In this document: one piece after another, positions 7,798-15,658 of the stretch | Numbering within the stretch: the stretch's first letter is position 1 | Layout: each line of letters begins with the position of its first letter | Assembly: GCF_019704555.1 (NCBI RefSeq) | Contig: NZ_AP024745.1 | Coordinates: forward strand, 5,588,501-5,652,500 | Source: Actinoplanes sp. L3-i22 | GTDB taxonomy: Bacteria; Actinomycetota; Actinomycetes; Mycobacteriales; Micromonosporaceae | Direction: 5' to 3' | Length of the DNA: 64,000 nucleotides | The notes under the pieces: generated by a model | The model's database searches: none | What the model was told of the DNA's origin: nothing | Seen by the model: the letters and a program-made list of their open reading frames with translations, nothing else | Program-made: the position numbers and the translations under genes

Positions 7798-8445
7798 ATG
7801 AGTCGTTCCGAGGCGTCCGGCGGCATGAAGGTCGTCGTCGCGGTGATCGGCCTGGGCGTCGCCTGGTTCGCGCTGACGTGGCCGTACTACGTGTTCGGCG
7901 GGTGGCTGGAGACCGCCTACCTGTGTTGGCTGGTGTACATGGCCGCGATGTCGGCCTGGTACCGGCACGGCCGCTCCCGGGTTCCGGCCCGTCCGGCCCG
8001 TCCGGCCGTGGTGGTGTCGCAGATGGCCCCGAGACCGGCTCCTGTTGCGATCGTGCCGGCCCCAGCGTTCGATGACCTGTCCTCCGCCCCGGTCTGGGCA
8101 CCCACTCCTCAGGTACGGGCCTACGCGGCTCCGGCTCGCCCGGAGGCGCCGGCCGCGAGCCCTGCTCGCGGCCGCGGGCAGCAGGCGGCCCTCGGGGTCA
8201 GGCTGGCTGATCTGCCTCCGCACGGGATCGGCCGGGTCCTTCTCGACCGACTCGCCGAGGCCGGCATCCGGACGTACGCCGATTACGCCGGCCACCGCAT
8301 CGACCGTTCCGGGACGCGTCCCACCGTCTACCTCGTCCGGTCGGACGGGGTGGCGATCCAGGTGGCCGGCATCGGCCCGGACAAAGCCCTGACTCTGGAC
8401 ACGTGGCATGCGGCCGTGCGGCAGGGGCAGCTCCAGCACCGTTAG
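7798..8445 (+). CDS. Membrane protein with C-terminal helix-hairpin-helix-like region
   Basis: A 215-residue protein of unknown function. Two hydrophobic segments lie at about residues 10-30 and 35-52, then a Pro/Ala-rich cytoplasmic linker to about residue 125. The C-terminal part reads LPPHGIGRVLLDRLAEAGIRTYADY and ends VAGIGPDKALTLDTWH. The two G-I-G turns resemble helix-hairpin-helix elements, which often bind DNA, though this is only pattern similarity. An AGAGGAGTAGG ribosome site precedes the ATG. It is divergent from hxsA across 121 bases, so the two share a promoter region and could belong to the same function. Confidence 0.75.
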   Translation: MSRSEASGGMKVVVAVIGLGVAWFALTWPYYVFGGWLETAYLCWLVYMAAMSAWYRHGRSRVPARPARPAVVVSQMAPRPAPVAIVPAPAFDDLSSAPVWAPTPQVRAYAAPARPEAPAASPARGRGQQAALGVRLADLPPHGIGRVLLDRLAEAGIRTYADYAGHRIDRSGTRPTVYLVRSDGVAIQVAGIGPDKALTLDTWHAAVRQGQLQHR

Positions 8446-8505
8446 GCACGCGAACCGCCGATCACCGCGGGCGAGGCCGCGCCGGCGGAAGGTCTGGGCC
8501 TGCGC

Positions 8506-9381
8506 TCAGGCCGGCGCCTCGGCGCGGGGCATTCGGGCGATCATGTCGTCCCAGATGGCCTCGGGCAGGTCGTGGCCGACGCCGGGGTAGAGCACGAACC
8601 GCGCGCCGGGGATCTGCGCGGCCAGGGCGCGACCCCCGCTGACCTTGACCATCGGATCGTCGGCGCCCGAGACGACCAGGGTGGGCGCGGTGATGCCGGA
8701 CAGCGGCGGCAGCCTGGTGGCCCGGCCGGCGGCGAGGTGCCGCTGGGTGGTGCCCGGGTCGTACGGCGCGCGCTGTTCGCTGAGCGTGGCCACCTCGCGC
8801 ACCCACTCCTCGGGGAACGGGTAGCCGGGCGAGGCCTGCAGCCGGTAGGTCGCGATCAGGTACTCGACCTTCTCCTGCGGCGTGGTGGCCCGGGGCAGCT
8901 TGCGGATCTCGCGGAAGATGCCGAACTTGAGGTGACGCAGGGTCCCCAGCAGGCCCGCGGTGGCCGGGGCGCTCATGCAGAGCGTGAGGCCACGTACCCG
9001 CTCGGGGTGCAGCAACGCCATGGCCTGCGCGATCGCCGAGGTGCCGCCGAGGACGTGCGCGCCGGCCCAGCCGAGCGCGTCCATCACCGCCAGCCCGTCG
9101 CCGACCATGTCGGCCATCGTGTAGGCGGGCCGGCCGCCGCCGAGCGCCGCCCGCCAGGGGCTGGTGCCGGCCGGTGCCGGGAAGTGCGTGGACAGCCCGG
9201 TGTCGCGGTTGTCGTAGCGGGCGACGTGGAAACCGGCCTCGACCAGGCGCGCACAGAACGCGTCGTGCCACCAGACCATCTGGTAGTCCAGCCCGAGAAC
9301 CAGGAGCAGCGGCTCACCGGCCGTACCGAAGGTCTCGTAAGCGATTTTGGTGTCGCCGTTCGCGGCGTATGCGATGCCCAT
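8506..9381 (-). CDS. Alpha/beta hydrolase
   Basis: A 291-residue hydrolase of the alpha/beta fold. LLLVLGLDYQMVWW holds the oxyanion segment near residue 25, and RYDNRDTGLSTHF is typical of the RdmC/methylesterase-like branch. The nucleophile elbow reads LGGTSAIAQAM: the serine is present but the second glycine of GxSxG is isoleucine. The acid is in VVSGADDPMVK and the histidine in YPGVGHDLPEA. All three triad residues are therefore present. The ATG at 9381 follows GGGAGGG, and longer in-frame starts are rejected. It is divergent from a TetR gene with paired palindromes between them, so it is probably repressed by that protein. Substrate is unknown. Confidence 0.85.
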   Translation of the reverse strand: MGIAYAANGDTKIAYETFGTAGEPLLLVLGLDYQMVWWHDAFCARLVEAGFHVARYDNRDTGLSTHFPAPAGTSPWRAALGGGRPAYTMADMVGDGLAVMDALGWAGAHVLGGTSAIAQAMALLHPERVRGLTLCMSAPATAGLLGTLRHLKFGIFREIRKLPRATTPQEKVEYLIATYRLQASPGYPFPEEWVREVATLSEQRAPYDPGTTQRHLAAGRATRLPPLSGITAPTLVVSGADDPMVKVSGGRALAAQIPGARFVLYPGVGHDLPEAIWDDMIARMPRAEAPA

Positions 9382-9401
9382 GGCCACCCTCCCGTTTTGT
9401 A

Positions 9402-9452
9402 ATGCGACTGCATCGTAAAGGCGGGCGCCGCCGGATGGCAATGCGGGCGCAT
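9402..9452. promoter_or_regulatory. Paired ATGC palindromes between hydrolase and TetR genes
   Basis: ATGC-GACT-GCAT lies at 9402-9413 and ATGCG-GG-CGCAT at 9441-9452, in the 87-base divergent region. Each has an ATGC...GCAT core of 12 bases, with starts 39 bases apart. The second sits 17 bases before the TetR GTG start and the first 21 bases before the hydrolase start. They are good candidates for the TetR operators. Confidence 0.55.
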
Positions 9453-9468
9453 GAGATAGGTTCGGTGG

Positions 9469-10074
9469 GTGCCGAAGCAGGTCGATCACGAGCAGCGCCG
9501 CCGGCTGCTGGCCGAGGCGGTCTTCGCCGTCATCGGCACCCGCGGGTTCGAGGCGGTCAGCCTGCGCGACGTCGCCGAGCAGGCCGGCGTCTCGATGGGC
9601 ACGGTGCAGCACTACTTCCCGGCCAAGCAGCAGATGCTGCTGTTCGCCCTGGCCCACATGCGGGAGCGGGTGCTGGCCCGGCTGCAGACCGCGCTGGCCG
9701 CCCTGCACGGGCCGGGCCGCGAGCCCGGCCGCCGCGAGCTGATCCGGGCGGCCACCGCGGTGATGCTCCCGGTCGACGGGCCCGGCCGCGAGGAGGCGTG
9801 CGTGAACATCGCGTTCTTCTCGGCCGCGACCGTCACCCCGGAGTACGCGCGGCAGTTGCGCGACGGGTACGCCCGCATCCTGACCGTCACGGTGGCGAGC
9901 TTCCGGGAGGCGGCCCGGCTCGGCGAGCTGCGCGACGGCATCGACCCCGAGGTGGAGGCGCCCGCGATGTATTTCCTCACCCAGGGCCTGGTCGGCCCGA
10001 TCCTGATCGGCCTGTACCGGCCGGCCGAGGCGCTGGCACTGATCGACGCCCAGCTCGACCGCCTGTTCCGCTGA
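9469..10074 (+). CDS. TetR family transcriptional regulator
   Basis: A 201-residue TetR protein. The N-terminal domain reads LLAEAVFAVIGTRGFEAVSLRDVAEQAG followed by VSMGTVQHYFPAKQQML, a clear TetR helix-turn-helix at residues 12-58. The C-terminal region, with VNIAFFSAATVTPEYARQLRDGY and EAPAMYFLTQGLVGPILIGL, matches the BetI-type ligand-binding fold. It starts with GTG. It is divergent from the alpha/beta hydrolase gene and is probably its repressor through the palindromes in the shared upstream region. The next gene starts 18 bases after its stop and may be cotranscribed. Confidence 0.92.
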   Translation: MPKQVDHEQRRRLLAEAVFAVIGTRGFEAVSLRDVAEQAGVSMGTVQHYFPAKQQMLLFALAHMRERVLARLQTALAALHGPGREPGRRELIRAATAVMLPVDGPGREEACVNIAFFSAATVTPEYARQLRDGYARILTVTVASFREAARLGELRDGIDPEVEAPAMYFLTQGLVGPILIGLYRPAEALALIDAQLDRLFR

Positions 10075-10091
10075 CCACCGAGGATGATCCT

Positions 10092-11204
10092 GTGACCAAC
10101 TACGCGATCGACGACGACGGCAACACCCTGATCCGGACCTGGGCCGTCGGGCACGGGCACCTGGCGGCCGTCGTCGCCGCCGTTCCGCGGGCGGCCCCGC
10201 AGGCGTTACGGCTCGACCTGGTCGCCCAGCTGACCGGGCTGTCCGACGCCCTGTGGCGCTGCTACACCCATCCGGCCAGCGCGGCGGCGAGCACCGAGCC
10301 GAACACCGAGGGCTGGCGCCGCCAGCAGACCCGGGACGGCTTCGCCACCGTCACCGACGCCGTCCGCAAGCCGCACCTGGTGGACGAGGCCGGCTACCTG
10401 ACCGTCGAGTACGACCCGGTGCAGGAGTACGCCCACCGGGTCGGCCGGGCGCTGCACGCGATCGGCGACGACGCGCTGTCCGCGGCGGTCGAGGCGGACG
10501 TGGCCGGCGAGATCGGCGCGGTCGAGCACGCCGAGCTGGGGGATCTGACCGGGCGGGCGGTGCAGGCGGTGGTGCTCAGCCGTACCGACGCCAGCCCGGC
10601 GCAGGTCGCCGCGGCCGACGCCGTTCTGGACAAGGATCCGCTGGGTGGCAGCGAGCTGTTCCGCGAGCTCGAGCCGACCGCCGCGGCGATCGCGGCGGCG
10701 CACTGGCTCAAGGCGGCCGCCGACGTGGTCGCCGAGCTGTCCGGCATCCCGGCCGAGCTGGTCGTCGCGTCGGCCGACGCGATCGAGCCGCTGCCGTACC
10801 GGACGCCGACCGCGGTCCTGGGCCTGTTCGAGCTGGCCGACTCGCCGCGCAGCCTGGTCGTCGAGATGGTCGCGGAGGCGATGCTGGTCGCCGAGGGCCT
10901 GGCGCCCCGCGATCTGGCCATCGACCTCGGCGACGAGGCCGACGACGAGGACGACGACCCGGCCGGCGACGGGTCCGGCGACGATCCGGATCCCGACGAG
11001 CCGGACGACCTGGTCCGGCTGACCCCGCTGGATCCGGCCCGCCCGGCCCGTGACCTGCTCGAAGACCTGCTGATCGGGATCCACGCGTGCCGGTTGCTCT
11101 ACACCGGCTACGCCGACGACACGATCTCGGAAGAAGATCAGGACATCGCTTTCCGTACGGCGGTCCGCGCCCGCGCCGCCCAGGATCGCGGTCGCGTGCT
11201 CTGA
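10092..11204 (+). CDS. Hypothetical protein, all-alpha with acidic linker
   Basis: A 370-residue protein that I do not recognise. It begins MTNYAIDDDGNTLIRTWAVGHGH (GTG start at 10092). It is Ala- and Leu-rich and predicted helical, with no membrane segment. A strongly acidic stretch (DDEDDDPAGDGSGDDPDPDEPDD) at about residues 280-310 links two helical parts, and the last 50 residues include LLEDLLIGIHACRLLYTGYADDTI. Codon use matches the neighbours. It lies 18 bases after the TetR gene and is convergent with the RpiR gene. No function is proposed. Confidence 0.8.
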   Translation: MTNYAIDDDGNTLIRTWAVGHGHLAAVVAAVPRAAPQALRLDLVAQLTGLSDALWRCYTHPASAAASTEPNTEGWRRQQTRDGFATVTDAVRKPHLVDEAGYLTVEYDPVQEYAHRVGRALHAIGDDALSAAVEADVAGEIGAVEHAELGDLTGRAVQAVVLSRTDASPAQVAAADAVLDKDPLGGSELFRELEPTAAAIAAAHWLKAAADVVAELSGIPAELVVASADAIEPLPYRTPTAVLGLFELADSPRSLVVEMVAEAMLVAEGLAPRDLAIDLGDEADDEDDDPAGDGSGDDPDPDEPDDLVRLTPLDPARPARDLLEDLLIGIHACRLLYTGYADDTISEEDQDIAFRTAVRARAAQDRGRVL

Positions 11205-11217
11205 CGCGATCGTGCGG

Positions 11218-12057
11218 TCAGTCGTGGTGGACCCAGCGGTCGACCAGCGCCTCGTGGGCCTCCAGCCGCTGCTGGGTGCGGTGCGGGTCGGTCTTGGCGA
11301 TCGCGTCGAGCAGGCTGATCGCCAGGGTGACCACCGCCGCGTGCGAGTCGAAGACCAGGCCGGTGCCGACCGGGGCGACCAGCAGCACGTCCGCGTCCAC
11401 GGCGAACGGGACCAGCGCGGTGTCGGCGATCACCACGGTGGCCAGGCCGAGCGTGCGGGCCAGCCGGACCGCGGCGACCGTGCCGGCCGGGTAGCGCGGC
11501 ATGGCGAAGGCCAGCAGCGCGCCGGCGCCCTGCTGGCTCAGCTGCAGCACCGCGTCGTCGATGCCGCCGGCGTCGGTGCACACGCTGACCGCGGGCAGCA
11601 CCCGCCGGGCGAAATACCCGAAGTAGCAGGCCAGGGCGGCCGACGCGCGCAGGCCGACCACGCCCAGCGGCCCGGGGCCGGCGAGCAGGCGCACGGCCCG
11701 GTCCATCGGGTCGCCGGCGACCACCCGTTTGAGGCTCTCCAGGTTGGCGCGTTCCTGGTCGATCGCGGCGAGGCCGGCGTCCTGCCGGTGATGGCCGCGC
11801 TGGTTCGGGATGCCGGCCAGGACGGCGTCCCGCAGCGCGGCGCGGAACTCCGGGAAGCCGGCGAAGCCCAGCGCGGTGGCCAGCCGGGTGACCGTCGGCT
11901 GGCTGACCCCGGTGCGCTCGGCGATCTCGATGGTCGACAGGAACGCGACGTCCGGGAACATGCCGAGCATCCGCTGCACGATCTGCCGCTGCGCCGGGGA
12001 GAGCCGGTGCGCCTGCGCCAGTTCGAGCAGCCACTGCTCAGCCCCGTCGTGTGCCAT
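11218..12057 (-). CDS. MurR/RpiR family transcriptional regulator
   Basis: A 279-residue regulator. The N-terminal RpiR helix-turn-helix is at about residues 35-80: VAFLSTIEIAERTGVSQPTVTRLATALGF then GFPEFRAALRDAV. The C-terminal half is a sugar-isomerase (SIS) fold, with GPLGVVGLRASAALACYFGYF near residue 130 and a later VVIADTALVPFAVDADVLL. RpiR proteins sense phosphosugars or other small metabolites. It is divergent from the cyclodeaminase/lyase pair, with starts separated by about 55 bases, so it is the obvious candidate controller of those two genes. No convincing operator palindrome was found between them. Confidence 0.92.
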   Translation of the reverse strand: MAHDGAEQWLLELAQAHRLSPAQRQIVQRMLGMFPDVAFLSTIEIAERTGVSQPTVTRLATALGFAGFPEFRAALRDAVLAGIPNQRGHHRQDAGLAAIDQERANLESLKRVVAGDPMDRAVRLLAGPGPLGVVGLRASAALACYFGYFARRVLPAVSVCTDAGGIDDAVLQLSQQGAGALLAFAMPRYPAGTVAAVRLARTLGLATVVIADTALVPFAVDADVLLVAPVGTGLVFDSHAAVVTLAISLLDAIAKTDPHRTQQRLEAHEALVDRWVHHD

Positions 12058-12110
12058 CGAACCCCTTCGCTGCCGCGCCGTCCGTGAATACTCTAAAACA
12101 CACGGGAGAT

Positions 12111-13145
12111 ATGGTGCATGTGATGATTCACAACGAGCGGGCGATCTGGTTACGGTTCCTCTCCGGCGCCGACATCGACGAGCTGAACATCGGCACCGAC
12201 GAGGTCATCGCCGCGGTCGAGAACGTCGTCGACGCGCACGGCCGGGGCCGGACGGTCTTCGAGCCGCGCACCCACCTGGTGCCGGACAACGGCGGGGCCG
12301 GGCACTTCAACATCCTGCGCGGGCACGTCTCCACGCTCGGCGAGCACGGCCTGAGCGGGGTGAAGGTGGTCGGCGACTTCGTCCCGAACTACCTGCAGGG
12401 CCTGCCCAGCGAGCTGGCCATGATGACGCTGTTCGACCCGGCCACCGGCGTCCCGCTGGCGATCATGGACGCCACCCTGATCACCGAGGTCCGCACCGGG
12501 GCGATGACCGCGGTCGGCGCCAAGCACCTGGCCCGGCCGGACTCCCGGATCCTGGGACACGTCGGCGCGCGGGGCACCGCGTTCGCCAACGTGACCATGC
12601 TCGACCGGCTCTTCCCGCTCGAGGAGATCCGGGTGACCAGCCGCCGCCCCGAGTCGCGCGAGGCGTTCGCCGACCGGCTGCGCGCGGTCACCGGCACCCC
12701 GGTCCGCGCGGTCGCCACCGCCGACGAGGTCTACGACGGCGCCGACATCCTGGTCGAAGCCTCAAGACTGGAAAAACCACAACCACTCCTGCGTACGGCG
12801 GCAGTCAAGCCCGGTGCGTTCGTGGTCCCGTACGGCACGGTCAGCGCCGTCGAACTGGACCTGCTCGACGTGATGGACAAGGTGGTCGTCGACGACTGGC
12901 GGGAGTCCCGCTCCGGCCGGTTCGGGGCGCTGCGCGCGCACGTCGACACCGGCCGGCTCAGCGAGCAGACGCTGTACGCCCAGATCGGCGAGATCGTCAG
13001 CGGCGCCAAGCCGGGCCGCGAGCACCCGGACGAGCGGATCCTGTTCTGGCACCGGGGCCTGTCGATCCTCGACGTGGCGCTCGCCCACCTGATCCTGACC
13101 CGGGCCGAGGCCGTCGAGGCCGGGACGATGCTGCGGTACCGATGA
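12111..13145 (+). CDS. Ornithine cyclodeaminase / mu-crystallin family dehydrogenase
   Basis: A protein of about 344 residues of the OCD/mu-crystallin/alanine dehydrogenase family. RTHLVPDNGGAGHFNILRG and SGVKVVGDFVPNYLQGLPS form the substrate part. LITEVRTGAMTAVGAKHLAR is the conserved R-T-G-A motif, and ILGHVGARGTAFANV is the glycine-rich NAD(P)-binding turn, with DILVEASRLEKP in the dinucleotide domain. Members deaminate ornithine or reduce cyclic ketimines, so the reaction here is open. Starts at 12111 (ATG), 12114, 12120 (GTG) and 12123 (ATG) are all possible; GGGAGA at 12104-12109 does not decide. Its stop overlaps the start of the lyase gene (ATGA), so the two enzymes are made together. 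Confidence 0.87.
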   Translation: MVHVMIHNERAIWLRFLSGADIDELNIGTDEVIAAVENVVDAHGRGRTVFEPRTHLVPDNGGAGHFNILRGHVSTLGEHGLSGVKVVGDFVPNYLQGLPSELAMMTLFDPATGVPLAIMDATLITEVRTGAMTAVGAKHLARPDSRILGHVGARGTAFANVTMLDRLFPLEEIRVTSRRPESREAFADRLRAVTGTPVRAVATADEVYDGADILVEASRLEKPQPLLRTAAVKPGAFVVPYGTVSAVELDLLDVMDKVVVDDWRESRSGRFGALRAHVDTGRLSEQTLYAQIGEIVSGAKPGREHPDERILFWHRGLSILDVALAHLILTRAEAVEAGTMLRYR

Positions 13146-14575
13146 GCGGTGAGGTGCGGGTGCGGTCGGGGGCGGACCTCGGTCGTACCCAAATCGCTCT
13201 GTTGGCCCGAAGCTCGACCCGCGTCGTGCTGGAACCCGCGCTGCTGGCCGAGGTGGCCGCCACCCGGGCGTCGGTGTTGGCGGCGCTCGACGGTGACCAG
13301 GCGGTCTACGGTGTCAACACCGGGATGGGCGCGCTCTCCGGGGTCCGGCTGGACGCCGCGGCCCGCGCGCGGCACCAGGACACGCTGATGACCGGCCGGG
13401 CCGTCGGGTCGGCGCCGTGGCTGCGACGTGACCAGGCCCGCGCGGTGCTGGCCGCCCGCCTGCGGACGCTGCTGCACCCGGCCGCGGGCGTCTCGCCGGA
13501 GCTCTGCCGGCACCTGGCCGACCTGCTGAACGCCGGCGTGACGCCGGCCATCCCGGCCCGGGGCAGCGGCGCGGCCGGGGAGATCCTGCCGCTCGCGCAC
13601 GCCGGCGCCGTCCTGATCGGAACCGGTCAGATCCTCGATGACTCGGGCAACGCGACGGACCCGGGCCCGGCGCTGCGGACGCGCTCCTTCGAGGCCAAGG
13701 AGGGCATCGCGTTCCTGCAGGGCGTGCCCGGCCTGACCGGGCTCGCGGTGCTGGCCGCCGCCGACGTGCGGGTCCTGGTCGAGCAGGTGATCGCGGTGGC
13801 CGGGGCGACCCAGGCGGTGGCCGGGGCGAGCACCGATCCGCTGCGCCCGGAGCTGGCGGCCGGGGACGACGAGCTCCGTACGATCAATGCCGGTCTTCTG
13901 CAGGCGCGTGGCGACGGACCGGTCCGGGCCCTGCAGGCGCCGGTGTCCTTCCGGGTGACCGGGCCGGCGCTGGCCGTGCTGGTCCGCGCGACCGCCGCCC
14001 TGGACGCGGCCGCCGAGCGCGCGCTGACCGGCGTCACCGACTCGCCCGCGCACCTGGACGGCCGGTTCTACGGGACCGTCGGGTTCGCCGGCACCGACCT
14101 GGTCGCCGCCTGCGGCGCGCTGACCACCGCGCTCGTCCACCTGGCCGAGGTCGGCACGGCCCGGCTGCACCGGCTGCTGGACCCGGCGGTCACCGGGCTG
14201 CCGAAGCAGCTGTCCGACGCGCCCGGCCTGCACGCCGGGATGGTCACCGTGCACAAGCGGGCGGTCGCGGTGGCGCACCGGACCCGCCGGTTCGCGATGC
14301 CGGCGCTGATCGGCGCGATGGAGACCTCGCTCGGCCAGGAGGACGTGCAGAGCTTCGGGTTCGAGGCCGCCGAATGCCTGGGGGAGGCGATCGACGGGCT
14401 GCGTGACGTGCTGGCCTGCGAACTGCTCGCCGTGCACCAGGCTCAGCTGTTGTCCGGCGCGCCGGCCTCGCTGCTGCCCGCCGGAACCCTGCCGGACGGC
14501 ACCGCGGACCGGCCGTTCGGGCGCGACCTCGACACCCTCATCGAGCTGCTGCGATCGGGCTGGTCGAGCTCCTGA
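13142..14575 (+). CDS. Histidine/aromatic amino acid lyase family protein lacking the Ala-Ser-Gly triad
   Basis: A 477-residue protein of the HAL/PAL superfamily. YGVNTGMGALSG at residue 56 carries the catalytic-loop Tyr, FEAKEGIAFLQG the K-E-G block, and TSLGQEDVQSFG the late Q-E-D motif. The MIO-forming Ala-Ser-Gly is replaced by Ala144-Ala145-Gly146 inside RGSGAAGEILPLAH; codon 145 is GCC at 13574-13576. In known ammonia-lyases the serine cyclises to form the electrophilic MIO group, and changing it to Ala largely abolishes activity. This protein may therefore eliminate a better leaving group than ammonium, or do other chemistry. It is translationally coupled to the cyclodeaminase-like gene, and its last 38 bases overlap the convergent LacI gene. 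Confidence 0.88.
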   Translation: MSGEVRVRSGADLGRTQIALLARSSTRVVLEPALLAEVAATRASVLAALDGDQAVYGVNTGMGALSGVRLDAAARARHQDTLMTGRAVGSAPWLRRDQARAVLAARLRTLLHPAAGVSPELCRHLADLLNAGVTPAIPARGSGAAGEILPLAHAGAVLIGTGQILDDSGNATDPGPALRTRSFEAKEGIAFLQGVPGLTGLAVLAAADVRVLVEQVIAVAGATQAVAGASTDPLRPELAAGDDELRTINAGLLQARGDGPVRALQAPVSFRVTGPALAVLVRATAALDAAAERALTGVTDSPAHLDGRFYGTVGFAGTDLVAACGALTTALVHLAEVGTARLHRLLDPAVTGLPKQLSDAPGLHAGMVTVHKRAVAVAHRTRRFAMPALIGAMETSLGQEDVQSFGFEAAECLGEAIDGLRDVLACELLAVHQAQLLSGAPASLLPAGTLPDGTADRPFGRDLDTLIELLRSGWSSS

Positions 14576-15530
14576 TCACCAGCTCCGGGCGGAACACCGG
14601 GGCGTCGGCCGGCTCGTCCAGCTGGGCGACCGCCGCCTCGACGATCGCGTCCTCGTCCCAGGCCATCGTGGTCAGGCCCGGCTCGACCAGCGCCGCCAGC
14701 TGATGGTCGTCGTAGCCGACCACCGACAGGTCGGCCGGGATCCGCAGCCCGGCCTCGCGGGCGGCCCGGTACACCGCGAACGCGAGCGAATCGGTCAGGC
14801 AGAACACGCCGGTCGGGCGCCCGGGGCCGGCGAGCATCGCGGCCACCACGGTGACCGCGTCGGTGGTGGCGGCCGGCGCGGCGACGACGGTCAGCTCGAT
14901 GCCCAGCTCGGCGGCGATCTCCCCGGCGAGGACCTCGGCCGGGCGACCCGGGGTGGTCGGTAGCGACGGGGCCAGCAGCCCGATCCGGCGGTGACCCAAC
15001 TCGGTCAGATGGGCCAGGGCGGTGCGCGCGCCGTAGGCGTTGTCGAACAGCACGCTGCCCGAGCCCGGGCGGGCGACCAGGGCGTCCCCGATCGAGACGA
15101 CGGCGATCTCCGGGCCGAGCAGCCGCCAGTAGTCGGCGGCCGGATCGACCGGCGAGACCAGTGCGCCGTCCACCCGCTGCGCCACGAACTGCTCGACGAT
15201 CAGGCGCTCCTGCTCCGGGTCGGCGTCGGCGTCGGCGATCGTCGCGTACCGCCCCCGGTGCCGGAGCGCCCGGGTCAGCATCACCGAGAGATCCTGCTGC
15301 CACAGATCACGCAGCGACCCACTGACCCCCACCGATCCGGTACGCCCACTGGCCAGCGCACGGGCGATCGGGTCGACGGTGTAGCCCATCTCGGTGGCGA
15401 GGTCCCGCACCCGGCGGATGGTGGCGGGGGAGCCGCGGACCCCGCGCAGCGCGTACGAGGTGGCGGCGAGCGACAGACCGGCGGCGGTGGCCAGGTCCTG
15501 CAGCGTGCGCCGGGTTTGCCCTCGTTGCAT
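14538..15530 (-). CDS. LacI family transcriptional regulator
   Basis: A 330-residue LacI-type repressor. The helix-turn-helix is near the N-terminus: TLQDLATAAGLSLAATSYALRG, followed by VRDLATEMGYTVDPIARALASGRTG. A periplasmic-binding-protein-like sensor domain follows, with ALVSPVDP, LLAPSLPTTPGRP, and the C-terminal LSVVGYDDHQLAALVEPGLTTM typical of the family. An ATG eight codons upstream is possible, but 15530 gives the usual N-terminus. Two perfect operators lie just upstream and in front of the divergent amidohydrolase gene, so it probably represses itself and the amidohydrolase/dioxygenase pair. The effector is unknown. Confidence 0.93.
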   Translation of the reverse strand: MQRGQTRRTLQDLATAAGLSLAATSYALRGVRGSPATIRRVRDLATEMGYTVDPIARALASGRTGSVGVSGSLRDLWQQDLSVMLTRALRHRGRYATIADADADPEQERLIVEQFVAQRVDGALVSPVDPAADYWRLLGPEIAVVSIGDALVARPGSGSVLFDNAYGARTALAHLTELGHRRIGLLAPSLPTTPGRPAEVLAGEIAAELGIELTVVAAPAATTDAVTVVAAMLAGPGRPTGVFCLTDSLAFAVYRAAREAGLRIPADLSVVGYDDHQLAALVEPGLTTMAWDEDAIVEAAVAQLDEPADAPVFRPELVIRSSTSPIAAAR

Positions 15531-15590
15531 CGGCCGAGGGTAACACCGTCGCAACCAGACCGGTCTCTGAGATCACCTTGCGCAAACCCG

Positions 15591-15632
15591 AGTGAAGCGC
15601 TTCACTTAGGCCACGAGTGAAGCGCTTCACTC
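15591..15632. promoter_or_regulatory. Twin LacI operators
   Basis: Two identical perfect 16-base palindromes, AGTGAAGCGCTTCACT, lie at 15591-15606 and 15616-15631, centres 25 bases apart. The second extends to 18 bases with flanking G and C. The central TGAAGCGCTTCA matches the general LacI-family pattern with a CG centre. They lie between the LacI gene and the amidohydrolase gene, 27 bases before the latter's start. The 25-base spacing is about 2.4 helical turns, so cooperative binding on the same DNA face is not guaranteed. Confidence 0.85.
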
Positions 15633-15658
15633 CTACCGGGGTGATCGGAGGTGCCGGG

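Noticed and set aside
12731..14437. A 568-codon minus-strand frame
   Set aside because: It is antisense to the cyclodeaminase and lyase genes, which carry clear family motifs; the minus-strand product is Arg/Gly/Gln-rich.
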